Source: Mucilaginibacter sp. MD40
GTDB taxonomy: Bacteria > Bacteroidota > Bacteroidia > Sphingobacteriales > Sphingobacteriaceae
DNA length: 64,000 bases
NCBI RefSeq assembly: GCF_002288635.1
Contig: NZ_NRSW01000001.1
Span: 2,561,852 to 2,625,851 of the forward strand
Reading direction: 5' to 3'
Shown here: piece by piece, positions 16,428 to 25,075 of the stretch
Position numbering within the stretch: the first letter of the stretch is position 1
Layout: the number at the start of each line of letters is the position of its first letter
The notes under the pieces: model-generated
Seen by the model: the letters and a program-made list of their open reading frames with translations, nothing else
What the model was told of the DNA's origin: nothing
Database searches by the model: none
Made by a program: the position numbers and the translations under genes

Positions 16428-18758
16428 ATTAGTTAAAGCGGCTTTTACAGCTTGCGAACTAACTGTTAAAATAGAGATGACTGTAGTAATGATAGCTGCA
16501 ACGATAAACACCCATACGCTAATTTCAACATGGTAGGAATACTTGGTTAACCATTGATCCATAAAGTACCAGGCCAAAGGAACTGATATGGCAAAAGCTA
16601 CGCCAACCAACTTTAGAAAGTCTTTTGAAAGCATAGATGCTACACCAATAACCGAAGCACCAAGCACCTTACGTACCCCTATCTCTTTAATGCGGTTTTG
16701 GGCCATATAAGTAGCCAGGCCAAACAAACCAAGGCACGATATAAATATGGTTAGCCCTGCAAATAACGACGCAAGCGTACCCATCCGTTGTTCATCCTGA
16801 AATTTAAGGCCGTATTCCTCGTCAACAAAGTGGTATTCAAAAGGATATTCTGAATTATACTTTTTAAATACAGATTCGGCCAGTTTCAGGCTTTGAGCAG
16901 TACTCAGTTTATCATTTAATTTAAAATGTATCACATTGAACCAGGATGATGGCCCCTGAATGATCATTTGTTTTACCGGCTCGTAGGGTGATTGTAGTAT
17001 GAAATCTTTCACCACTCCCACTACAATGTACTTGGAGTTACCATTACGTACCACCTGTCCTACTGGGTGTTTAAAGCCCATTACCTTCACCGCTGCTTCA
17101 TTCAGCATAATTGCGCTTGAATCGCTTGGGTATTTAGTGATATCAATATCGCGGCCATCAATGATCTTCAAGCCCATTGTTTTGGTAAAACTGCCGTCGG
17201 TATTAAAAATATTAAAATCAATTTTCGACGTTTCCTGCTTTCCATCCCAGCTAAAACCCCAGGTATCGCTCCACCCCTCTGTTATTGGTGCGCTGGTCTT
17301 AGTTACTGCGGTGGCCGCGCCGCTGCTAAGTAGTTCGTTGCGGATGAGTCGATAATTCTTACTCATATCACCAGACATTGTGGTATAGACCAGATTATTG
17401 CGGGCGTACCCGGTATCGCGATTCTGTGCGTAATCAAGCTGCTCTTTAACAATAATAGTACAGATAATAAGTACTATTGCAAAGGTGAACTGAGTTACCA
17501 CCAATACTTTACGAGGCGAAATAGCGGCATTTGCGGCCTTAAACGTTCCCTTTAAAACTTTTACCGGTGCAAAAGACGATAAGTATAATGCCGGATAGCT
17601 ACCCGCCACCAAGCCGGTAAATACAATGAAGCCTAATACAATTAACCAAAATGATACAGATGAATAAGGTACAAATAACTGTTTCTGCGTAAGGTTATTA
17701 AATGCCGGTAATGAAAGAATAATAATTATCAGTGCTATTATGCCGGCAAACAATGCGATAAGCAGCGATTCGCCCATAAATTGCGCTATAAGGCTTGATT
17801 TACCCGCGCCAACAACTTTGCGGATACCCACCTCTTTAGCACGCTTTTCACTACGGGCCGTGCTTAGATTCATGAAATTGATACAGGCGATCAATAAAAT
17901 AAATCCTGCTATGATGCTAAACAGTTTAACCGTTTCAATTTTACCGCCTACTTGTTTGCCTTCTTCGAATTTTGAGTATAAGCGCCATTTACTCGCAGGG
18001 TGTACAAATACATCAATATCCTTAATATCCGAATGCGAACGGGTAATATCTTTTACCCTTGCATTAAAAAATGCCTCTGTTATCCCGGGCTTAAGCGTTA
18101 TGTACGTTTGCACCGAATTATTGCCCCAGTTCTTTTCCTCGCCACCATTGGTTTTTTCCCAATATTTCCAGGGCATCAGATAGCCAAATTTAAAACGGGT
18201 GTTATTGGGCAGGTCCTTCATTATACCGGTTACGGTAAAATAATCTACACTGTCAATCTTAATAGTTTTTCCGTACGCCTCCTCGTTACCAAAAAGCGCT
18301 TTTGCCGTTTTTTCGGTGAGTACAATATTTTTCATATCGTTCAGCGCGGTATGGCTATCACCTTTCAGCAGCGGAAAGCTAAACATGGTCAGAAAGTCAG
18401 GGTCAACAAAATTCCCTTGCAGGTTGAGGCGCTTATCACCAACGCTAAACAAAAAGCTGCCCGCGGTATTACGTGAGGCTTCATCAACCTGCGGATAATC
18501 CTGCTTCAGGGCTTTCATCATTGGTTTTGGTGTAGTATTCCATGACCATAATTTTCCATCGAATTTAGATTGGTTATACATGGTATATAACCTATACTTC
18601 TTTTCGTGAAAACGATCGTAGCTTACCTCGTTTTGTACCCAAAACAATATAAGGGCCGCGCTGGCCATACCTATGGCCAGGCCTGCGATATTGATGGCTG
18701 TAAAGCTTTTATTTTTAACAAGATTACGCCAGGTGATCTTTAAGTAGTTCTTAAACAT
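16401..18758 (-). CDS. ABC transporter permease, FtsX/MacB type (second of four paralogues)
   Basis: A 785-residue paralogue. The first helix is FTAINIAGLAIGMASAALIL, the first FtsX motif AKEVGIRKVVGAGKSSLIAQ, the second motif IKEIGVRKVLGASVIGVA, and the C-terminus is NPVKSLRSE. It is slightly shorter than its neighbours in the first periplasmic domain. Spacing is 58 bp to the downstream permease and 27 bp from the upstream one. Start ATG at 18758. Confidence 0.92.
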   Translation of the reverse strand: MFKNYLKITWRNLVKNKSFTAINIAGLAIGMASAALILFWVQNEVSYDRFHEKKYRLYTMYNQSKFDGKLWSWNTTPKPMMKALKQDYPQVDEASRNTAGSFLFSVGDKRLNLQGNFVDPDFLTMFSFPLLKGDSHTALNDMKNIVLTEKTAKALFGNEEAYGKTIKIDSVDYFTVTGIMKDLPNNTRFKFGYLMPWKYWEKTNGGEEKNWGNNSVQTYITLKPGITEAFFNARVKDITRSHSDIKDIDVFVHPASKWRLYSKFEEGKQVGGKIETVKLFSIIAGFILLIACINFMNLSTARSEKRAKEVGIRKVVGAGKSSLIAQFMGESLLIALFAGIIALIIIILSLPAFNNLTQKQLFVPYSSVSFWLIVLGFIVFTGLVAGSYPALYLSSFAPVKVLKGTFKAANAAISPRKVLVVTQFTFAIVLIICTIIVKEQLDYAQNRDTGYARNNLVYTTMSGDMSKNYRLIRNELLSSGAATAVTKTSAPITEGWSDTWGFSWDGKQETSKIDFNIFNTDGSFTKTMGLKIIDGRDIDITKYPSDSSAIMLNEAAVKVMGFKHPVGQVVRNGNSKYIVVGVVKDFILQSPYEPVKQMIIQGPSSWFNVIHFKLNDKLSTAQSLKLAESVFKKYNSEYPFEYHFVDEEYGLKFQDEQRMGTLASLFAGLTIFISCLGLFGLATYMAQNRIKEIGVRKVLGASVIGVASMLSKDFLKLVGVAFAISVPLAWYFMDQWLTKYSYHVEISVWVFIVAAIITTVISILTVSSQAVKAALTNPVKSLRSE

Positions 18759-18785
18759 GATGGTCCGGTTTATTTAATTCTTAAA

Positions 18786-21215
18786 TTACTCGTCCTTTAG
18801 GCTGTTAACAGGGTTTAGCATAGCAGCCTTAACCGATTGAAAGCTGATGGTAACAAAGGCTATCAGCAGCGCCGTAAAACCCGCCACGGCTATTACCCAC
18901 CATTGTATATGTATGCGGTAAGCAAAATCCTGCAGCCATTTATTCATAAGATACCAGCCAAGTGGCGCGGCCACTAAAACTGCCAGCAATACCAGCTTCA
19001 CAAAATCTTTTGATAACATAGCCACTATTGAAGTAATATCGGCACCTAAAACCTTACGGATACCAATTTCTTTGGTGCGTTGTTCTGCAGCGTAAGCAGC
19101 CAGACCAAACAGGCCCATACATGCTACGATGATAGCCAGCACTGTGAATATGACAAAGATTTTTCCGATACGTTGCTCGCTACGGTAAATGGCATCAAAA
19201 TCCTGATCCATGAATGAATAGTTTATCTGCAGGCTTGGTGAAAATTTTGACCATACGTTTTTTACCTGGCTCATTAGAGCAGGCAGGTTAGCCGTATTTA
19301 CCTTTACGCTCACAGCTCCGTTGTTTTTACCGAGTTTTAGCACCATAGGTTCAACCTTTTCTCGCAGCGACCTGAAGTTGAAATCTTTTACTATCCCTAT
19401 TACATGATATTTTATGGTATTGGCTAACTCTGTTTTACCACCTAATGATTGGTATAGCGTTTGATCGCCTGCATCTTTAAATCCAAGGAATTTCGCGGCT
19501 GACTCGTTAATGATCACAGCTGATGAATCTGTTTGCATTTCTCTTGAAAAGTTACGACCGGCAGCCATCTTCATTCCGAGGGTTGGTATCCAATCCGCAT
19601 CTACCTCCCAGGTTTGAGGAAATAATGATTCACGTTGGTTCAGGGTAGCATCCTTAAAAAATATGCGTGTATTGCCCCATCCGGAGGTAGGTAAAAAGCC
19701 TGTCATGGTTGAATTGACCACACCGGGTAAACGGGATAACTCCTGCTTAAATGTCCTGGCCTCACCATTCAGCTCAAAAGCATTTTGTATAACCAATACC
19801 TGGTTACGGTTATAACCCAGGTTTTTGGTTTGTATAAAATTAAGCTGATTGTATATAACCAGCGTACCGATGATCAGGAAAATAGATATAGAAAATTGAA
19901 AAACAACCAGGAAATTGCGCAGCACACTGCTTTTAAACCCGGCAGAAAGCTTGCCCTTTAATACCGCTATGGGTTGGAAAGCCGATAAATAAAATGCAGG
20001 ATAAGAACCAGCCAGGGCCCCTACCATAATTACTACAACAAACAAAATCGGTATTAACCACAGAAGGGTTGGCACAGTTAGAACGATATCTTTCCCCGCC
20101 AACTGGTTAAACCAGGGCAGTAAAATAATGGCTGCAACAAAGGCCGCAGCGGTTGCAAGCAAGGTAACCAGCATGGACTCGGAAAGGAACTGAAAGATCA
20201 AGTGCTTGCGGGAAGATCCTAAAACTTTGCGTACCCCTACTTCCCGCGCCCTATTGGCCGAGCGGGCGGTGCTTAAATTCATGAAGTTTACACATGCTAT
20301 CAGCAAAATAAAAATAGCGATGGCCGAAAATATATAAACATATTGAGCAGAACCATTAGGTGACAGTTCGCCAATACGGGCTGATCTAAGATGTATATCG
20401 TCGAGCGGTGATAGGTTTAGTCTGAAATAGCTGCCACTTTTTTCAAACTGATCATAACTCATACCCAGGTCAGCTTGCATTTCCTGACCGCTAAACTTCC
20501 TTAAGAATGTTGGTAAACTTGCCTGCAGGGTCTTCGCGTCTTTTTTATCTTTTAGTAAAACGTACGTGTTGTAATTATTTTCCAACCATTTATTTGCACG
20601 GCTCTCAGGCAATGATTCCATTGACACAAAAAAGTCAAAGTTAAAATGCGATTGCTGTGGGATGTCTTTTATTACACCGGTTACCTTAAAGTTATCCTTA
20701 TCGTTAAAAACGATGGTTTTGCCTACGGCATCGGTTGTATTGAAGTATTTTTTTGCGGTTGATTCAGTTAATACGACTGTTTGAGGGTCTTTTAACGCCG
20801 TTTGAATATCGCCGCTAATGGCAGGCAATGTGAATATGGGAAACACCCCCGGGTCTGCAAAGGCAATACGGTTTTCTACTATGGTTAGGTTTCCCTTTTT
20901 AACATGAGTGGTACCAGCGGGTTTAATTCTGGCTGATTGGGTAATAAAAGGATACTCTGCCTTCAAAGTTTTTGCCAGCGGCGGCATACAAACCGCATAT
21001 GAAGCCTGGTTGTCGCCCAATTTAAGCTCTGCATTAACCCGAAAAATGCGTTCGTGGTTTACGTTGTACTTATCATAGCTAAGCTCATCAACCACGTAAA
21101 GAACGATCATGAGGCAGGATGTTAAACCCAGCGTAAGACCTAAAAGGTTTATTGTGGTGAAACCCTTGTTTTTATTGAGGCTCCTGATGGCGGTTTTTAG
21201 GTAGTTTTTAAGCAT
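18786..21215 (-). CDS. ABC transporter permease, FtsX/MacB type (first of four paralogues)
   Basis: About 809 residues from the ATG at 21215 (MLKNYLKTAIRS), which aligns with the starts of the other three copies; a longer reading frame continues upstream but adds no family residues. The first FtsX motif is AREVGVRKVLGSSRKHLIFQ and the second TKEIGIRKVLGADITSIVAM. The tail reads NPVNSLKDE. It is separated from the ATPase gene by a 152-bp spacer with complementary CCTCCGT/ACGGAGG blocks, the longest spacer within the permease block, so its expression relative to the ATPase could be set there (inference). Confidence 0.92.
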   Translation of the reverse strand: MLKNYLKTAIRSLNKNKGFTTINLLGLTLGLTSCLMIVLYVVDELSYDKYNVNHERIFRVNAELKLGDNQASYAVCMPPLAKTLKAEYPFITQSARIKPAGTTHVKKGNLTIVENRIAFADPGVFPIFTLPAISGDIQTALKDPQTVVLTESTAKKYFNTTDAVGKTIVFNDKDNFKVTGVIKDIPQQSHFNFDFFVSMESLPESRANKWLENNYNTYVLLKDKKDAKTLQASLPTFLRKFSGQEMQADLGMSYDQFEKSGSYFRLNLSPLDDIHLRSARIGELSPNGSAQYVYIFSAIAIFILLIACVNFMNLSTARSANRAREVGVRKVLGSSRKHLIFQFLSESMLVTLLATAAAFVAAIILLPWFNQLAGKDIVLTVPTLLWLIPILFVVVIMVGALAGSYPAFYLSAFQPIAVLKGKLSAGFKSSVLRNFLVVFQFSISIFLIIGTLVIYNQLNFIQTKNLGYNRNQVLVIQNAFELNGEARTFKQELSRLPGVVNSTMTGFLPTSGWGNTRIFFKDATLNQRESLFPQTWEVDADWIPTLGMKMAAGRNFSREMQTDSSAVIINESAAKFLGFKDAGDQTLYQSLGGKTELANTIKYHVIGIVKDFNFRSLREKVEPMVLKLGKNNGAVSVKVNTANLPALMSQVKNVWSKFSPSLQINYSFMDQDFDAIYRSEQRIGKIFVIFTVLAIIVACMGLFGLAAYAAEQRTKEIGIRKVLGADITSIVAMLSKDFVKLVLLAVLVAAPLGWYLMNKWLQDFAYRIHIQWWVIAVAGFTALLIAFVTISFQSVKAAMLNPVNSLKDE

Positions 21216-21282
21216 GACTGTGATGTTTTGTATAGGTGAAAATAGGATCGGGTTTAAGTTAGAAAGGTAAACCAACCCAGCG

Positions 21283-21332
21283 CCTCCGTCATCAGCGGGG
21301 GGAAAAGATAACGGAGGTTTTGGGCGGGAGGC
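21283..21332 (-). promoter_or_regulatory. Intercistronic hairpin with alternative pairing between ATPase and first permease
   Basis: CCTCCGT at 21283-21289 is the exact complement of ACGGAGG at 21311-21317. The overlapping GCCTCC at 21282-21287 can instead pair with GGAGGC at 21327-21332. In the minus-strand mRNA these are mutually exclusive stems. There is no U-tract, so this looks like an mRNA stability or translation element more than a terminator. The role is inferred. Confidence 0.4.
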
Positions 21333-21367
21333 ACACTTAACTATAATAAACTAAAGGAATGGCTGGT

Positions 21368-22045
21368 TTAAACCATAATGTTTTCCATTACGGTTTGTCC
21401 GTCTAATAAACGGATAATACGGTGGCTGTAACGGGCATCATGTTCCGAGTGCGTTACCATGATAATGGTAGTACCCTGCTCGTTAAGGTCTGTTAAAAGT
21501 TCCATTACATCGTTACCGTTACTGCTGTCCAGGTTACCGGTGGGCTCATCCGCAAGGATGAGTTTTGGTTTATTTACAACCGCGCGCGCAATGGCCACAC
21601 GTTGTTGCTGACCACCCGATAACTGCTGTGGGTAGTGGTTACGGCGGTGCATGATCTGCATTTTATCCAACACCTCTTCTACCCTTTTCACGCGTTCTGA
21701 GGCGCTTACACCAGTATATATCAAAGGAAGTTCAACGTTTTCAAATACAGTTAACTCATCAATAAGGTTAAAGCTCTGGAATACAAAACCTATGTTATGT
21801 TTACGCAGATCGGCACGCTTGCGCTCATTAAAATGCGCTACCTCTATTCCATTGAATACATAGCTGCCCTCATCCGGGTCGTCCAGCATACCCAATATAT
21901 TCAGCAAGGTTGATTTACCACAGCCCGATGGGCCCATGATGGCTACAAACTCGCCGGTATCAACATGCATAGAGAGTTTGTTTAAGGCGATGGTTTCTAC
22001 CTCTTCGGTGCGATAGAATTTTTCAAGATTAGTAATTTTTATCAT
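21368..22045 (-). CDS. ABC transporter ATP-binding protein, MacB/LolD type
   Basis: A 225-residue ATPase. Walker A is GPSGCGKST at 38-46, the Q-loop lies near Gln90, the signature is LSGGQ at 142-146, Walker B with ADEPTG is at 165-170, and the H-loop is His199. It belongs to the subgroup that partners FtsX/MacB permeases. Being the only ATPase in the locus, it probably drives all four downstream permeases, alone or as alternative pairings (inference). The start has a perfect AAGGAGG Shine-Dalgarno, which is rare in this phylum. Confidence 0.94.
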   Translation of the reverse strand: MIKITNLEKFYRTEEVETIALNKLSMHVDTGEFVAIMGPSGCGKSTLLNILGMLDDPDEGSYVFNGIEVAHFNERKRADLRKHNIGFVFQSFNLIDELTVFENVELPLIYTGVSASERVKRVEEVLDKMQIMHRRNHYPQQLSGGQQQRVAIARAVVNKPKLILADEPTGNLDSSNGNDVMELLTDLNEQGTTIIMVTHSEHDARYSHRIIRLLDGQTVMENIMV

Positions 22046-22049
22046 TTGG

Positions 22050-22084
22050 CCTCCTTAAACCCTCCTGCTTTTACGCGAGGAGGG
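22050..22084 (-). promoter_or_regulatory. Strong Shine-Dalgarno with upstream anti-SD-like hairpin
   Basis: On the minus strand AAGGAGG (22056-22050) lies 4 nt before the ATPase ATG. Just upstream, CCCTCCT (22084-22078) and AGGAGGG (22066-22060) form a 7-bp hairpin. The same CCCTCCT could instead pair with the Shine-Dalgarno, so two mutually exclusive folds exist, one hiding the ribosome site. This is a direct sequence observation; regulation is inferred. Confidence 0.45.
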
Positions 22085-22172
22085 CTTGTTGTTAATTGTG
22101 ATTTATGTTTTTTACTTTTTAGTTTCTAATTATATAGACGCGGTTAACCGCCTATGTGTTGCAAGTCTGTTG

Positions 22173-23426
22173 CTATTGTTTTAATACGAGTTCCTGTATA
22201 TCCCCATAACTTTCGTAGCTTGAGGTAATTACCTTATCGCCTGGTTTTAATCCTTGCAGCACCTCATAATAATCCGGGTTTTGACGGCCTATTTGTATGT
22301 CGGTTTTATAAGCCGTTTTACCATCTTCGCTTACTTTAAATATCCAGTTACCACCTGTTTGCTGGTAAAAGCCACCTTTTGGAACCAGTAATGCGGTAGT
22401 TTCGTCACTAAGCGCAAGGCGTATCTGTAAAGTCTGGCCTTTACGTATTCCTTTAGGAACGGCGCCTACAAATTGCATATCTACCTGGAAACGGCCGTTG
22501 GTAACCTGCGTATAAACCTTCTTTATGGTTAATTTATAAGTTTTATCAGCAAACACGAAATCGCCCATCAAACCATTATATATCCGTGAGAGATAGTGCT
22601 CCTCAATATCAACCCGTACTTTAAATCCGTTTTGCGCGTCTATTTGGCCAAGGTGTTCACCCTTATTCTTGTTCTGCCCAACTTCGGCATCCATTGAGGT
22701 TAACTGGCCATCAATAGGTGCACGCAAGGTTAAACTGCCTACCTTTTTACGCATCAGGGTTAGCGCGTTTTTCATTTGAGCGTAATGCTCTTGCGCCTGT
22801 TGCTCCTGCTGCCTGGTCAACGCGGTATCCTGCTTGAGAATCTGTGTGGTTAAACGTTTGCGGCGTACCTGGTAATCATAGTTATTTTTAGCCGCCTGGT
22901 ATTCCTGCAGGCCTATGGCCTTTTGTTCATAAAGGCTTTTATCCAGCAGGTAAACACGTTCAGCTTCTTTAAAAGCGTTATCAACATCAGCCATTTGGTT
23001 AAGCTTGCTTACGGTATTCTGCTGCGCGTTGTTATGCGCTATCTGCATTTGTGTTTGCTCGCCAAATACTGCCGACTCCTGCGAAGCAAGGCTCAGTTCC
23101 TCATCAATGTTGGAAAGTTTGAGTATTGGGTCACCCTTTTTGAGCATCGCACCGTCTTCAACATATTTTTCTTCCACCTGTCCGCCTTCTACGGCATCAA
23201 GATATATGGTTGTTAACGGCATTACCACGCCATTAACCGGTATAAATTCCTGAAACGGGCCCTTCTTTATTTCACTTACGGTAATACGCTCTGTATCAAC
23301 ATTTAATTTGCTTTTACCTGATGTAAAAAATATGCTTCCGGCAACTAAAACCACCACTCCTGTTACACCGGCTATGGTCATCAGGCGTTTATTGCTCCAT
23401 TTCTTTTTTTGTATAACTCTGTCCAC
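22173..23426 (-). CDS. HlyD-family periplasmic adaptor (membrane fusion protein)
   Basis: About 417 residues from the GTG at 23426, which gives a short basic N-terminus (IQKKKWSNKR) before the single membrane helix MTIAGVTGVVVLVAGSIFF. Another GTG at 23471 is possible; no suitable ATG exists. It has a split biotinyl-lipoyl domain (LDAVEGGQVEEKYVEDGA and LTLRAPIDGQLTSMDAEVG), a coiled-coil hairpin in between, and beta-barrel and membrane-proximal domains ending in GDKVITSSYESYGD. It would link the inner-membrane ABC complex to an outer-membrane channel, but no TolC-like gene is adjacent. First gene of the efflux operon. Confidence 0.88.
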   Translation of the reverse strand: MDRVIQKKKWSNKRLMTIAGVTGVVVLVAGSIFFTSGKSKLNVDTERITVSEIKKGPFQEFIPVNGVVMPLTTIYLDAVEGGQVEEKYVEDGAMLKKGDPILKLSNIDEELSLASQESAVFGEQTQMQIAHNNAQQNTVSKLNQMADVDNAFKEAERVYLLDKSLYEQKAIGLQEYQAAKNNYDYQVRRKRLTTQILKQDTALTRQQEQQAQEHYAQMKNALTLMRKKVGSLTLRAPIDGQLTSMDAEVGQNKNKGEHLGQIDAQNGFKVRVDIEEHYLSRIYNGLMGDFVFADKTYKLTIKKVYTQVTNGRFQVDMQFVGAVPKGIRKGQTLQIRLALSDETTALLVPKGGFYQQTGGNWIFKVSEDGKTAYKTDIQIGRQNPDYYEVLQGLKPGDKVITSSYESYGDIQELVLKQ

Positions 23427-23719
23427 GTTATTAGTATATGTTTGGCATACAGATACAAAAACATATGCCACAAATTAAATACCTGTTTAACAGTAAGTTG
23501 CGAGTATTTTTTTATTATTTACCGTACGCTTCTGTTACAGGGAGTGTTCGGTTATGATACAGTGAATTTTCGGCCTTATTTTTATTAAAACCGTTTGCTT
23601 GTTGATTATCAGCATAATTAATCAATATAAGCTGAATGGTACGATATTTTGTGTTAAAAAGCTAAATTGCAAGGGTGTATTTTAATACGCTGCACCCAAA
23701 AACTATCACCTGCGCTTAT
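23427..23719. other. Divergent intergenic region between efflux operon and regulator operon
   Basis: About 290 bp separate the adaptor gene and the response regulator gene. It is AT-rich and must hold both divergent promoters. I looked for a sigma-54 (-24/-12) site because the regulator is a sigma-54 activator. The best minus-strand match (TGGCAT at 23470-23465 and a TTTG near 23459-23456) has the wrong spacing by one base. I see no gene or clear dyad here. Confidence 0.5.
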
Positions 23720-25075
23720 ATGATATTAAAAAAAGCCAACGTACTTATTGTTGACGACGACCCGGATGTGCTTACCGCGGTTAAGCTGCTGCTAAAACCG
23801 CTTACCCAGGAGATCATCACCGAGAAAAATCCCGAAAACCTGAACTGGTTATTGCAGAAGAACAATATTGACCTGGTGCTGCTTGACATGAACTTCAACA
23901 GCGCCATAAATACCGGTAACGAGGGCATATATTGGCTGCGCAAGATAAAAGAATGGAAGCCGAATGTATGCGTGATCATGATCACCGCGTATGGGGATAT
24001 TGACCTGGCTGTACGGTCACTTAAGGAAGGCGCTAACGATTTTGTAGTGAAACCGTGGCACAACGAAAAACTGATAGATACTATTACCGACCTGCTGGAT
24101 AAAAAAGAATGTGGGCCAAAAGCATCTAAATCTGCCAAAAGCAACACCGGCCAAACTTCTATCCTTGGCGAATCGGAGGTGATGGAAGACATTTTTCATA
24201 AGGTAAATAAAATAGCCCCTACTGATGCCAATATCCTTATCCTTGGTGAAAATGGTACCGGTAAAGACCTTATGGCAAAAGCTATACACGAGCGCTCTTT
24301 AAGGGCCAACAAACCCTTTGTAAAGGTGGACGTTGGCGCCTTAACAGACTCGCTTTTCGAGAGTGAGTTGTTTGGCCACAAAAAGGGCGCTTTTACTGAT
24401 GCGCGGGAAGACCGTATAGGCCGGTTTGAGGAAGCCGAAGGCGGAACGCTTTTTTTAGATGAAATTGGTAACATCAGCCTGCAGCAGCAGGCGAAGTTGC
24501 TTACCGTATTACAAAACCGTCAGGTAACCAGGCTGGGTACCAATAAGCCCATTGATATTAATATACGGTTAATATGTGCTACCAACGTGCCCTTGCAAGA
24601 ACTGGCAAATGAAAATAAGTTCAGAAAAGATTTGATATATCGTATCAATACGGTTGAAATTAATATGCCGCCGCTGCGCAAGCGCGCCGAGGATATAGTG
24701 GTTTTGGCAAGGCACTTTGCTAAAATGTACAGCACTAAGTATATGAAACCTGCGGTAGATTTTGACAATTATGCGCTCAATAAACTACGCAGCTATAGCT
24801 ATCCAGGGAACGTGCGCGAACTGCAATATACCATTGAGAGAGCTGTAATTATGGCCGACGATCACCTGTTAAAACCAGACGACCTTATATTCTCTGTACT
24901 GGAAGCGCCTGCTGAAAATATGATCGATGAGGACAATATCCAGTTAAGCACGCTGGAAAAAAACGCCATATTACGTGTGATTGATAAGCATAACGGCAAT
25001 ATAACGCGTGCAGCCAAAGAGCTTGGTTTAACCCGCACCGCCCTTTACCGCAGATTAAGCAAGTATGATATTTAA
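23720..25075 (+). CDS. Sigma-54-dependent response regulator (NtrC family)
   Basis: A 451-residue three-domain activator starting at the ATG at 23720, directly before MILKKANVLIVDDDPDV. The receiver domain has phospho-acceptor Asp56 and Lys111. The AAA+ domain has Walker A GENGTGKD at 176-183, a sigma-54 contact loop reading GAFTDA at 223-228 in place of GAFTGA, and Walker B GGTLFLDEIGN at 241-251. A Fis-type helix-turn-helix ends the protein (NITRAAKELGLTRTALYRR). It overlaps the kinase gene by 11 bp and is divergent from the efflux operon, its probable target. Confidence 0.95.
   Translation: MILKKANVLIVDDDPDVLTAVKLLLKPLTQEIITEKNPENLNWLLQKNNIDLVLLDMNFNSAINTGNEGIYWLRKIKEWKPNVCVIMITAYGDIDLAVRSLKEGANDFVVKPWHNEKLIDTITDLLDKKECGPKASKSAKSNTGQTSILGESEVMEDIFHKVNKIAPTDANILILGENGTGKDLMAKAIHERSLRANKPFVKVDVGALTDSLFESELFGHKKGAFTDAREDRIGRFEEAEGGTLFLDEIGNISLQQQAKLLTVLQNRQVTRLGTNKPIDINIRLICATNVPLQELANENKFRKDLIYRINTVEINMPPLRKRAEDIVVLARHFAKMYSTKYMKPAVDFDNYALNKLRSYSYPGNVRELQYTIERAVIMADDHLLKPDDLIFSVLEAPAENMIDEDNIQLSTLEKNAILRVIDKHNGNITRAAKELGLTRTALYRRLSKYDI

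Noticed and set aside
18000..18476. 158-residue plus-strand frame within a permease gene
   Set aside because: Antisense shadow; the minus-strand permease is complete and conserved.
23456..23470. Sigma-54-like -24/-12 promoter before the adaptor gene (minus strand)
   Set aside because: The GG to G/C spacing is off by one and the -12 element reads TTTG in place of TTGC; a second plus-strand look-alike near 23637 has the same fault.
23716..24192. 158-residue minus-strand frame within the response regulator gene
   Set aside because: Ser-rich antisense shadow of the receiver domain.
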